Shown piece by piece: positions 15,687-23,680 of a stretch of DNA of 64,000 nucleotides (positions within the stretch are counted from its first letter, which is position 1; each line of letters begins with the position of its first letter). The notes below the pieces were generated by a model. That model saw only the letters and a program-made list of their open reading frames with translations, ran no database searches and had not been told where the DNA came from. Location: the NCBI RefSeq assembly GCF_000739735.1, contig NZ_BBJF01000004.1:992001-1056000 (forward strand), in the 5' to 3' direction. Made by a program: the position numbers and the translations under genes. Source of the DNA: Paraburkholderia ginsengisoli NBRC 100965 (lineage in GTDB: Bacteria > Pseudomonadota > Gammaproteobacteria > Burkholderiales > Burkholderiaceae).

Positions 15687-16874
15687 ATGGAAAGCTTTAA
15701 ATCCGGCACCGATACCCTGTTTCTTCTGCTCGGCGCGGCGATGGTGCTGGCCATGCACGCGGGGTTTGCGTTTCTCGAACTCGGTACGGTGCGCAAAAAG
15801 AATCAGGTCAATGCGCTGGTCAAGATTCTGGTGGATTTCTCGGTCTCGACGATCGCGTATTTCTTCATCGGCTACACGATCGCGTACGGCGTGCAATTTT
15901 TCGACGGCGCCGAGTCGCTGGCCGCGCACAACGGCTATGCGCTAGTGCGCTTCTTCTTCCTGCTGACCTTCGCCGCCGCGATTCCGGCGATCGTGTCGGG
16001 CGGCATCGCGGAGCGCTCGAAATTCAATCCGCAACTGTTCGCCACCTTCGTGCTGGTCGGCTTCATCTATCCGTTCTTCGAAGGGATCGCGTGGAACGGC
16101 CGGTTCGGCATCCAGGGCTGGCTCACGCAGGCGTTCGGCGCGCCGTTTCACGACTTCGCCGGCTCGGTGGTGGTGCACGCGTTCGGCGGCTGGGTCGCGC
16201 TGCCGGCGGTGCTGCTGCTGGGCGCGCGGCACGGGCGCTACCATCGGGACGGCGGTATCGCCGCGCATCCGCCGTCGAATATTCCGTTCCTCGCGCTCGG
16301 CGCGTGGGTGCTGACGGTCGGCTGGTTCGGCTTCAACGTGATGAGCGCGCAGACGGTCGACAAGATCAGTGGACTGGTCGCGGTCAATTCGCTGATGGCG
16401 ATGGTCGGCGGCACGCTGACCGCGTGGTTCACGGGCCGCAACGACCCCGGCTTCACCTATAACGGACCGCTCGCCGGCCTCGTGGCGGTCTGCGCCGGCT
16501 CCGACGTGATGCATCCGCTCGGCGCGCTGGTCACCGGGGGCCTCGCGGGCGCGCTGTTCGTCTACATGTTCACCTGCGTGCAGAACCGCTGGCGCATCGA
16601 CGACGTGCTCGGCGTCTGGCCGCTGCACGGGCTGTGCGGCGCGTGGGGCGGCATCGCGGCGGGCATCTTCGGCCTGCACGCGCTTGGCGGAATGGGCGGC
16701 GTGTCGCTCGGCGCGCAACTGATCGGCACGCTGGGCGGCATCGTGGTGGCGTCGCTCGGCGGCACCATCGTGTATGGCGCGATCCGTTTGACGGTGGGTC
16801 TGCGGCTCGACCAGGAAGAGGAATATAACGGCGCGGATCTGTCGATCCACCGGATTTCGGCGACGTCGGAGTGA
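15687..16874 (+). CDS. amt: ammonium transporter of the Amt/MEP/Rh family
   Basis: A 395-residue protein with about eleven membrane segments. Conserved pore features are present: the structural Asp in HDFAGSVVVHAFGGW (about 155), the first pore His in VVHAF (about 162) and the second in PLHGLCGAWGG (about 313). The C-terminal tail LRLDQEEEYNGADLSIHRI matches the region that contacts the PII protein GlnK in AmtB, although no glnK gene is adjacent. Amt conducts ammonium into the cell under nitrogen limitation. Start ATG 15687 gives the standard N-terminus; there is no long signal peptide in this frame. The sigma54 promoter and NtrC-like site upstream agree with nitrogen control. Confidence 0.95.
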   Translation: MESFKSGTDTLFLLLGAAMVLAMHAGFAFLELGTVRKKNQVNALVKILVDFSVSTIAYFFIGYTIAYGVQFFDGAESLAAHNGYALVRFFFLLTFAAAIPAIVSGGIAERSKFNPQLFATFVLVGFIYPFFEGIAWNGRFGIQGWLTQAFGAPFHDFAGSVVVHAFGGWVALPAVLLLGARHGRYHRDGGIAAHPPSNIPFLALGAWVLTVGWFGFNVMSAQTVDKISGLVAVNSLMAMVGGTLTAWFTGRNDPGFTYNGPLAGLVAVCAGSDVMHPLGALVTGGLAGALFVYMFTCVQNRWRIDDVLGVWPLHGLCGAWGGIAAGIFGLHALGGMGGVSLGAQLIGTLGGIVVASLGGTIVYGAIRLTVGLRLDQEEEYNGADLSIHRISATSE

Positions 16875-16937
16875 CGGTCGCACGCGCTGTCATCGCGGGC
16901 CGAACCTGTCCCCAGAAGCGACGCGAATGTTAGACTT

Positions 16938-16995
16938 CGGCGCTGGAGATGGCATTCTCCATTAACCGCCCCTCGGGCTGATGATGCCTGCTTCG
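16938..16995 (+). promoter_or_regulatory. fluoride riboswitch (crcB motif)
   Basis: GGCGCTGGAGATGGCATTCT begins the aptamer at 16939. Conserved parts are the TGGAG/CTCCA stem capping ATGGCATT, the ATTAACCGCC segment and the 3' GGCTGATGATGCCT strand. This closely follows the known fluoride-sensing crcB motif, including the pseudoknot-forming bases. The gene downstream encodes the fluoride channel CrcB. A GGCATC downstream (about 17018) could pair with the aptamer's 3' GATGCC and serve as the alternative structure. Confidence 0.92.
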
Positions 16996-17077
16996 CCCGG
17001 ATGACTGCGGACGCGGCATCGCCTCGCCCACACTCAGCCCGGTTTCGTAGACACCCGGTTTTTGCCAGGCCTCTTCC

Positions 17078-17458
17078 ATGTATTGGTCCTTCCTCGCGGT
17101 CGCCATTGGCGGCGCGCTCGGCTCGCTGTTTCGGTGGTTTCTCGGCTTCCGTATGAACGGCATGTTTAGCGGCCTGCCGCTCGGCACGCTCGCCGCCAAC
17201 GTGATTGCCGGCTACATCATCGGCATCGCGATCGCGGGGTTCGCCCGCGCGCCGCAGATCGCGCCGGAATGGCGGCTTTTCGTCATCACCGGCCTGATGG
17301 GCGGACTCTCCACCTTTTCCACTTTCTCGGCCGAAGTCGTGCAGCGTCTGCAGGACGGGCGCCTCGGCTGGGCCGCGGGCGAGATCGTCATTCACGTCGG
17401 CGCGTCGCTGGCAATGACGATTCTCGGGATCGCGACGGTTTCGCTGCTGTCGCGTTGA
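17078..17458 (+). CDS. crcB: fluoride channel CrcB/Fluc
   Basis: A 126-residue, four-helix membrane protein. Family motifs are [13 protein letters not shown] near the N-terminus, [15 protein letters not shown] with the conserved Asn, and [17 protein letters not shown] with the Phe and Ser/Thr residues that line the fluoride path. Fluc channels are dual-topology dimers that expel fluoride. The length is typical. The preceding riboswitch would switch the gene on when fluoride accumulates. Confidence 0.95.
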   Translation: MYWSFLAVAIGGALGSLFRWFLGFRMNGMFSGLPLGTLAANVIAGYIIGIAIAGFARAPQIAPEWRLFVITGLMGGLSTFSTFSAEVVQRLQDGRLGWAAGEIVIHVGASLAMTILGIATVSLLSR

Positions 17459-17484
17459 ACGCGGATACCCGAAAAATACCGACG

Positions 17485-17516
17485 AAAAAAAAGGCGTCAC
17501 GTTGCCGTGACGCCTT
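17485..17516 (-). terminator. strong intrinsic terminator, leftward, distal of a tandem pair
   Basis: An 11-bp perfect stem (17491-17501 with 17506-17516) with a TTGC loop. Read leftward it is followed by eight T residues (the A-run at 17485-17492). Read rightward there is no T-tract after the stem, so it is oriented for a leftward transcript rather than for crcB. Confidence 0.8.
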
Positions 17517-17552
17517 AAAAAGTTCTAGCCATTCCGAGGGCCGTGCTAGAAC
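17517..17552 (-). terminator. second intrinsic terminator, leftward, proximal of the pair
   Basis: GTTCTAGC (17522-17529) and GCTAGAAC (17545-17552) form an 8-bp stem. Read leftward it runs directly into TTTTT. Together with the hairpin at 17485-17516 it makes a tandem leftward terminator. Confidence 0.65.
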
Positions 17553-17750
17553 CTGAGAGACGGTATTCGAAAGTTGGGCCGCGAAAAGCGGAAGCCACAA
17601 GGGCTATGACGGTGGGCGGTGAGAATAGACCAGCTATTGCGTCGACCAACTGCGCGAACCGTGGCGAATTCAGAATAGTGAGAGGCAGAGTCTGAAATCG
17701 TCTTTCGAAATGAGGTTCCATTTTTTATGGTTATGCTGACTAAGTCAAGC
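17517..17750 (-). ncRNA. candidate small RNA or short mRNA ending in tandem terminators
   Basis: A leftward unit that no recognised gene explains. A TTGACT -35-like hexamer (17743-17748) with AT-rich sequence 15-17 bp on (A-run about 17720-17727) could start a transcript of about 200 nt. Local hairpins include CCGC-ttttc-GCGG, AGCC-cttgt-GGCT and TTCAGA/TCTGAA. TTCGAAAG near the 5' end complements CTTTCGAA near the 3' end. The palindrome TGACT-t-AGTCA overlaps the -35. A 68-codon frame (17515-17721, MEPHFERRF) spans it but has weak GC3 bias for this genome, no Shine-Dalgarno, and a start overlapping the putative -10. An RNA is favoured over a protein, without certainty. Confidence 0.4.
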
Positions 17751-17913
17751 AAAATATAAAGAGCCGTTATTCAGTAGGAAAAATATTCCGATACAATGAA
17801 TGTTCTTATTAAAATTCAAAGAGACGCCCCATTGCAGGGCATTTTCCGGTCTCCTGCGGCTCGGTTGTTAGCAGGTTGCGAACACAGAAATTGAAATATA
17901 GTTCCATAAAACC

Positions 17914-18750
17914 ATGATCCGACCCATGCCCTCGCGAACCGCAGCCGACCCGGCCAAAGACAAGGACAGCCCGGGCGATGAGGTCACCGCGCTCGCCCGC
18001 GGGCTGACCGTGCTCCGCTCGATCGCCGCCGCCGACGCGCCGCTCAGCAATCGCGAGCTGACCGAGATGACCGGCATTCCCAAACCGACCGTTTCGCGTA
18101 TCACCGCCACGCTGGTCGGAACCGGCTTCCTGTTCCGTCTGCCCGACAGCGAGCGCTTCGTGCTGACCTCGTCGGTGCTGGAATTGAGCAACGGCTTTCT
18201 GCGCAACTTCGACATCCGGGCGCGCGCCCGGCCGTTCCTCATCGAACTCGCCGAACGCACCGCGCTGTCCGTGCATCTGGCCGTACGCGACCGTCTCGAC
18301 ATGGTCGTGATCGACGCGATCCGGCCGCGCTCGGCCGTGCTGGTGTCGCGTCTCGAAATCGGCTCGCGCATGAATCTGAGCCACACGGCGGTGGGTCGCG
18401 CGTACCTCGCGGCGCTCGCGCAGCCGGAACGCGACACGCTGCTGGCCAGCCTGCAGGTGGCCGAGGGCGACGAGTGGGGCCACATCGGCAGCCGGCTCGC
18501 AAGCGGGCTGCAAGACGCCATCGAGCGCGGTTTCGCGATCGCCACCGGCGAGTGGTACAACGGCCTGAACGCGATCGCGCTGGGCTTCGTCGGTCCGTCG
18601 GGCGAGCGCTATGCGGTCAATTGCGGCGGCTCGGCGGATCAATGCCCGCGCGACTGGCTCATCTCGCGCGCCGCGCCCGCGCTGCTCGAATGTATCGGCA
18701 AGATCGTTCTCGAGATCGGCGGCACCCCGGGGCGCCGCCTCGACACCTGA
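17914..18750 (+). CDS. IclR-family transcriptional regulator
   Basis: A 278-residue regulator. A winged HTH occupies about 25-90 (NRELTEMTGIPKPTVSRITATL). The IclR effector domain follows (about 100-265), with DAIRPRSAVLVSRLEIGSRMNLSHTAVGRAYLAAL and a C-terminal LNAIALGFVGPSGE segment typical of the ligand-binding pocket. Start may be ATG 17914 or ATG 17926; neither has a clear ribosome-binding site. No catabolic operon lies beside it, so its ligand and targets cannot be inferred from context. The 160 bp upstream is AT-rich, which is unusual here. Confidence 0.9.
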   Translation: MIRPMPSRTAADPAKDKDSPGDEVTALARGLTVLRSIAAADAPLSNRELTEMTGIPKPTVSRITATLVGTGFLFRLPDSERFVLTSSVLELSNGFLRNFDIRARARPFLIELAERTALSVHLAVRDRLDMVVIDAIRPRSAVLVSRLEIGSRMNLSHTAVGRAYLAALAQPERDTLLASLQVAEGDEWGHIGSRLASGLQDAIERGFAIATGEWYNGLNAIALGFVGPSGERYAVNCGGSADQCPRDWLISRAAPALLECIGKIVLEIGGTPGRRLDT

Positions 18751-19123
18751 GGCGACCAACGCGAGAACCAGGCGGCCCGCGCGCCCGGCGAGCGGGCCGC
18801 CGTCCTGTAACCTTCGTAATCAAAAGAAAAATAGTCGGGTGGACTGTTACAGACCGCGCAACGTAGGATCATGCATTCCCGTCGCGGGGCGCTTGCCCGG
18901 CGAGCCGTTCCGGCATCGAGAACGACTCGGCAAACCTGTGATGATGCCGCATTGCGTTAACATCTCTGTCCCGCGCCTCGGGTAGCATCGCGCAGAACCA
19001 GCGCGACGCACCCGCTGTCGAAGCCGCCTGTCCTGCCGCCCCGCGCGCCGATCCGCCGAACTCCTGTAGTGGCGTCAAGCACGCGAGCGGCTCACATCCA
19101 AAGCCAGCCACCTGACCGAACCG
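18751..19123. other. gap between the IclR gene and mdtA
   Basis: Apart from the hairpin at 18771-18801, no gene or clear regulatory motif is seen. The promoter of the mdtABC operon should lie here. Confidence 0.5.
18771..18801 (+). terminator. GC-rich hairpin after the IclR gene
   Basis: GGCGGCCCGC and GCGGGCCGCC form a 10-bp perfect stem with an 11-base loop, 20 bp past the IclR stop. Little T-tract follows, so termination may be weak. Confidence 0.5.
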
Positions 19124-20533
19124 ATGGACGAACAACAAAAGCATCCGGAATCCCAACGCCCTGCCGCTTCGGCCTCACCACCGTCCTCCGGCGGCGCCCC
19201 GACTGGCGTTCCCGGCCAGGTGAAACGGCATCGCGGCCGCAACATCGCACTGATTGTCGCGGCGCTGGTGATTCTAGGGGTCGTGCTGTGGCGCTGGCAT
19301 CCGTGGGGCGGGCCCGGCGGTGGCGCGAGCGGCGCCAGCGCAGCGAGTGGCGCATCGGGCGCCCGCAGTCCGGGCGGTCGCGGTGGACGCGCCGCGATGG
19401 CTAACCTGGCGCAGCCGGTCCACGTGGCGACCGCAGTCCAGGGGGAAATGCCGGTGGTCCTGACCGCGCTCGGCACGGTCACGCCGCTCGCCACCGTCAC
19501 AGTGTTGCCGCAGTTGAGCGGCGTGCTGCAAGACGTGTATTTCAAGGAAGGCCAGATGGTCAAGAAGGGCGACGTACTGGCCCAGATCGACCCGCGCCCG
19601 TATCAGATTTCGCTTGAGAACGCGCAAGGCGTCCTCGTACGCGACGAAGCGCTGCTGCAAACCGCCCGCCTCGACCTGAAGCGCTACCAGACGCTGCTCG
19701 CGCAGGACTCGATCGCAAGCCAGCAGGTCGACACGCAGGCGTCGCTCGTGCGGCAGTACGAAGGCACGGTGAAGTCCGACAAGGCGAACATCGACAGCTT
19801 CAAGCTCGACCTCGTCTATACGCGCATCACCGCGCCGGTGTCGGGGCGTGTCGGTCTGCGCCAGGTCGACCCGGGCAATTACGTGACGTCGAGCCTTTCG
19901 ACCGGGATCGTCGTGATTACGCAGCTGCAGCCGATCAGCGTGATCTTCACCACCTCCGAAGACAATCTGCAGCAGATCATCCAGCACACGCAGAACGGCG
20001 AACAGTTGTCGGCCACCGCGTATGACCGCAGCAACACGGTGCCGCTCGAAGCCGGCTCGCTGAAGACGATGGACAACCAGATCGACACGACCACCGGCAC
20101 GGTCCGGCTGCGCGCGATCTTCCAGAACAACAACACGCGCCTCTTCCCGAATCAGTTCGTCAATACGCGCCTGCTGGTCGACACGATCAAGGACGCGGTG
20201 ATCGTGCCGACCACCGCCGTGCTGAACGGCTCGATGGGCCAGTTCGTGTACGTCGTGAAGGCGGACAACACGGTGACGGTGCGTCCGGTCAAGATCGGTC
20301 CGGTCGACGGCGAACGCACCAGCATCAAATCGGGTCTGCAGGTCGGCGAGCGCGTCGTGACCGACGGTTCGGACCGGCTGCGCGAAGGCGCGAAGATCAC
20401 GATTCCGGCCGACCGCCCGCGCGGCGCCTCGGGCGCGCATGCCGCGAGCGGCGCGGCCGCCGCATCCGGCGCCTCGGGCGCGTCGGGCGCCCACGCGCGT
20501 CACGGCCGACACGCATCGCAAGCTTCGCAATAA
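19124..20533 (+). CDS. mdtA: RND efflux periplasmic adaptor MdtA
   Basis: A 469-residue membrane-fusion protein. An inner-membrane anchor at about 39-58 (NIALIVAALVILGVVLW) is followed by the lipoyl half-motif GVLQDVYFKEGQMVKKGDVLAQIDPRPY, a helical hairpin, a second lipoyl part (ITAPVSGRVGLRQVDPGNYV) and beta-barrel domains. Low-complexity Gly/Ala/Ser repeats (GASGASAASGASGA) sit just after the anchor and again at the C-terminus (SGASGASGAHARHG). It couples the MdtB/MdtC pump to an outer-membrane channel. It is the first gene of mdtABC, 18 bp before mdtB. Confidence 0.95.
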   Translation: MDEQQKHPESQRPAASASPPSSGGAPTGVPGQVKRHRGRNIALIVAALVILGVVLWRWHPWGGPGGGASGASAASGASGARSPGGRGGRAAMANLAQPVHVATAVQGEMPVVLTALGTVTPLATVTVLPQLSGVLQDVYFKEGQMVKKGDVLAQIDPRPYQISLENAQGVLVRDEALLQTARLDLKRYQTLLAQDSIASQQVDTQASLVRQYEGTVKSDKANIDSFKLDLVYTRITAPVSGRVGLRQVDPGNYVTSSLSTGIVVITQLQPISVIFTTSEDNLQQIIQHTQNGEQLSATAYDRSNTVPLEAGSLKTMDNQIDTTTGTVRLRAIFQNNNTRLFPNQFVNTRLLVDTIKDAVIVPTTAVLNGSMGQFVYVVKADNTVTVRPVKIGPVDGERTSIKSGLQVGERVVTDGSDRLREGAKITIPADRPRGASGAHAASGAAAASGASGASGAHARHGRHASQASQ

Positions 20534-20551
20534 AGGCACGGCACTTACCGC

Positions 20552-23500
20552 ATGAATCCATCCCGCGCTTTTATTCTGCGTCCCGTCGGCACCGCGCTGC
20601 TGATGGCGGCGATCATGCTGGTCGGCCTCGTCGCGCTGCGCTTTTTGCCGCTCTCGGCGCTGCCCGAGGTCGACTATCCGACGATCCAGGTGCAGACCTT
20701 CTATCCGGGCGCGAGCCCGGAAGTGATGACGTCGTCCGTGACCGCGCCGCTCGAACGGCAGTTCGGGCAGATGCCGTCGTTGAACCAGATGTCGTCGCAA
20801 AGCTCGGCCGGCTCGTCGATCATCACACTGCAGTTCAGCCTCGATCTGCCGCTCGACATCGCCGAGCAGGAAGTCCAGGCCGCGATCAACGCGGCGGGCA
20901 ACCTGCTGCCGTCCGACCTGCCCGCGCCGCCGATCTACGCGAAGGTCAACCCGGCCGACGCGCCGATCCTCACGCTCGCGATCACCTCGAAGACGCTGCC
21001 GATGACCCAGGTGCAGGACATGGCCGACACGCGTCTCGCGCAGAAAATCTCGCAGGTCGCGGGCGTGGGTCTGGTGAGCCTGTCGGGCGGCCAGCGCCCG
21101 GCAGTGCGGATTCAGGCGAACCCGCGCGCGCTCGCCGCGTACGGGCTGAATCTCGACGATCTGCGCACCACGATCTCGAACCTGAACGTCAACACGCCGA
21201 AGGGCAACTTCGACGGCCCGACGCGCAACTACACGATCAACTCGAACGACCAGCTGACCGACGCCGACCAGTACAAGAGCGCGGTGATCGCGTACAAGAA
21301 CGGCCGCCCGGTGATGCTCACCGACGTCGCCAACATCGTGCAGGGCGCGGAGAACACGCGCCTTGGCGCATGGGTCGACAACACGCCCGCGATCATTCTG
21401 AACGTGCAGCGCCAGCCGGGCGCGAACGTGATTCAGGTGGTGGACAGCATCAAGAAGCTGTTGCCGCAATTGCAGCAGGCGCTGCCCGCCGCGCTCGACG
21501 TGCAGGTCGTCACCGACCGCACCACCACGATCCGCGCTTCGGTACGCGACGTGCAGTTCGAACTGGCAATGTCGGTCGTGCTGGTGGTGCTGGTGATGTA
21601 CCTGTTCCTCGCCAACATTTACGCGACCATTATCCCGAGTCTGTCGGTGCCGCTGTCGCTGATCGGCACGCTCGCCGTAATGTACCTGTGCGGCTTCTCG
21701 CTCGATAACCTCTCGCTGATGGCGCTGACCATCGCGACCGGCTTCGTGGTCGACGACGCGATCGTGATGATCGAGAACATCGCGCGCTACGTCGAGGAAG
21801 GCGAAGCGCCGCTCGAAGCCGCGCTGAAGGGCTCGAAGCAGATCGGCTTCACGATCATTTCGCTGACCGTGTCGCTGATCGCGGTGCTGATTCCGCTGCT
21901 CTTCATGGGCGACGTGGTCGGCCGGCTGTTCCACGAATTCGCGATCACGCTCGCCGTGACCATCGTGATCTCGGCGGTCGTGTCGCTCACGCTGGTGCCG
22001 ATGATGTGCGCAAAGCTGCTGCGCCACACGCCGCCGCATGAAAGCCACCGCTTCGAAGCGAAGGCGCACCGCTTCATCGACTGGGTGATCGCGCGTTACG
22101 CGGTAGCGCTCACCTGGGTGCTGAACCGGCAACGCTCCACGCTGGTCGTCGCACTGCTCACGCTGGTGCTGACGGCCCTGCTGTACGTGTACATTCCGAA
22201 GGGCTTCTTCCCGGTGCAGGACACCGGCGTGATCCAGGCGATCACGCAGGCGCCGCAGTCGGTGTCGTTCGCGTCGATGGCCGAGCGTCAGCAGGAACTC
22301 GCCGCGCAGATCCTGAAGAATCCGGATGTGGAAAGCCTCACGTCGTTCATCGGCGTGGACGGCAGCAACATCACGCTGAACAGCGGCCGCATGCTGATCA
22401 ACCTGAAACCGCGCGACGACCGCAGCAGCACCGCGAGCGAAGTGATCCGCCAGTTGCAGAAGGATGTCGCGCACATCGCCGGCGCCACGCTGTTCATGCA
22501 GCCGGTGCAGGACCTGACGATCGACTCGACCGTGAGTCCGACGCAGTACCAGTTCATGCTGACGGACCCGAACATCAGCGAATTCACGACCTGGGTGCCG
22601 AAGCTCATCGACCGGCTGAAGCAGGCGCCCGAACTCGCGGACGTGGCGACCGACCTGCAGGACAACGGCCGCTCGGTGTTCATCGAAATCGATCGCGCCA
22701 CCGCGTCGCGCTTCGGCATTACGCCGGCCACGATCGACAGCGCGCTGTACGACGCGTTCGGCCAGCGCATCATCTCGACCATCTTCACGCAGTCGAACCA
22801 GTACCGCGTGATTCTCGAAGCGCAGCCGGAGATGCAGCACTACGTCGAGTCGCTGAACTCGATCTACCTGCCCTCCTCCACGCCGTCGGGCGGTCAGGTG
22901 CCGCTCTCGTCCATCGCGAAGTTCATCGAGAAGCCCGCGCCGCTGCTCGTCACGCATCTGAGCCAGTTCCCGGCCACCACGGTGTCGTTCAACCTCGCAC
23001 CGGGCGCGTCGCTCGGTGCGGCGGTGAAGGCGATCACCCAGGCCGAGCAGGACGTCGGCCTGCCGGCGTCGTTCCAGACGCGCTACCAGGGCGCGGCGCT
23101 CGCGTTCCAGGCGTCGCTGTCGAACGAACTGTTCCTGATTCTCGCGGCAATCGTCACGATGTACATCGTGCTCGGCGTGCTGTACGAGAGCTTCATCCAT
23201 CCAATCACGATTCTCTCCACATTGCCGTCGGCCGGTGTCGGCGCGCTGCTCGCGCTCCTGATCACCGGGCACGATCTGGACATCATCGGCATCATCGGCA
23301 TCGTGCTGCTGATCGGTATCGTGAAGAAGAACGCGATCATGATGATCGACTTCGCGCTGTACGCGGAGCGCGAGGAAGGCAAGCCGCCGCGCGAAGCGAT
23401 CTACCAGGCGTGTCTGCTGCGTTTCCGGCCGATCCTGATGACCACGCTCGCCGCGCTGCTCGGCGCGCTGCCGCTGATGCTCGGCACCGGCGCCGGTTCG

Positions 23501-23677
23501 GAACTGCGCCGGCCGCTCGGCATCGCGATCGCGGGCGGGTTGATCGTCAGCCAGTTGCTGACGCTGTTCACCACGCCGGTGATCTACCTCGCGTTCGATT
23601 CGCTCGGCCGCCGCGCGCGTGAGCGCTTCAACCGGGGCAAGCCGACGCCGCCCGCCGCCACCGATGCAGGGAACTGA
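20552..23677 (+). CDS. mdtB: RND multidrug efflux pump subunit MdtB
   Basis: A 1041-residue HAE1-family RND transporter with twelve membrane segments and two large periplasmic loops. Proton-relay residues are visible as [21 protein letters not shown] (adjacent Asp pair in segment 4) and [14 protein letters not shown] (Lys in segment 10). The length matches E. coli MdtB (1040). MdtB and MdtC form a heterotrimeric pump that exports bile salts, novobiocin and similar compounds. The stop is followed by the mdtC ATG after 3 bp, so the two are co-translated. Confidence 0.95.
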   Translation: MNPSRAFILRPVGTALLMAAIMLVGLVALRFLPLSALPEVDYPTIQVQTFYPGASPEVMTSSVTAPLERQFGQMPSLNQMSSQSSAGSSIITLQFSLDLPLDIAEQEVQAAINAAGNLLPSDLPAPPIYAKVNPADAPILTLAITSKTLPMTQVQDMADTRLAQKISQVAGVGLVSLSGGQRPAVRIQANPRALAAYGLNLDDLRTTISNLNVNTPKGNFDGPTRNYTINSNDQLTDADQYKSAVIAYKNGRPVMLTDVANIVQGAENTRLGAWVDNTPAIILNVQRQPGANVIQVVDSIKKLLPQLQQALPAALDVQVVTDRTTTIRASVRDVQFELAMSVVLVVLVMYLFLANIYATIIPSLSVPLSLIGTLAVMYLCGFSLDNLSLMALTIATGFVVDDAIVMIENIARYVEEGEAPLEAALKGSKQIGFTIISLTVSLIAVLIPLLFMGDVVGRLFHEFAITLAVTIVISAVVSLTLVPMMCAKLLRHTPPHESHRFEAKAHRFIDWVIARYAVALTWVLNRQRSTLVVALLTLVLTALLYVYIPKGFFPVQDTGVIQAITQAPQSVSFASMAERQQELAAQILKNPDVESLTSFIGVDGSNITLNSGRMLINLKPRDDRSSTASEVIRQLQKDVAHIAGATLFMQPVQDLTIDSTVSPTQYQFMLTDPNISEFTTWVPKLIDRLKQAPELADVATDLQDNGRSVFIEIDRATASRFGITPATIDSALYDAFGQRIISTIFTQSNQYRVILEAQPEMQHYVESLNSIYLPSSTPSGGQVPLSSIAKFIEKPAPLLVTHLSQFPATTVSFNLAPGASLGAAVKAITQAEQDVGLPASFQTRYQGAALAFQASLSNELFLILAAIVTMYIVLGVLYESFIHPITILSTLPSAGVGALLALLITGHDLDIIGIIGIVLLIGIVKKNAIMMIDFALYAEREEGKPPREAIYQACLLRFRPILMTTLAALLGALPLMLGTGAGSELRRPLGIAIAGGLIVSQLLTLFTTPVIYLAFDSLGRRARERFNRGKPTPPAATDAGN

Positions 23678-23680
23678 GCG

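Noticed and set aside
17515-17721. A 68-codon minus-strand frame as a protein gene
   Set aside because: Weak GC3 use, no ribosome-binding site, start overlapping the proposed promoter. It is kept only as an alternative within the small-RNA finding.
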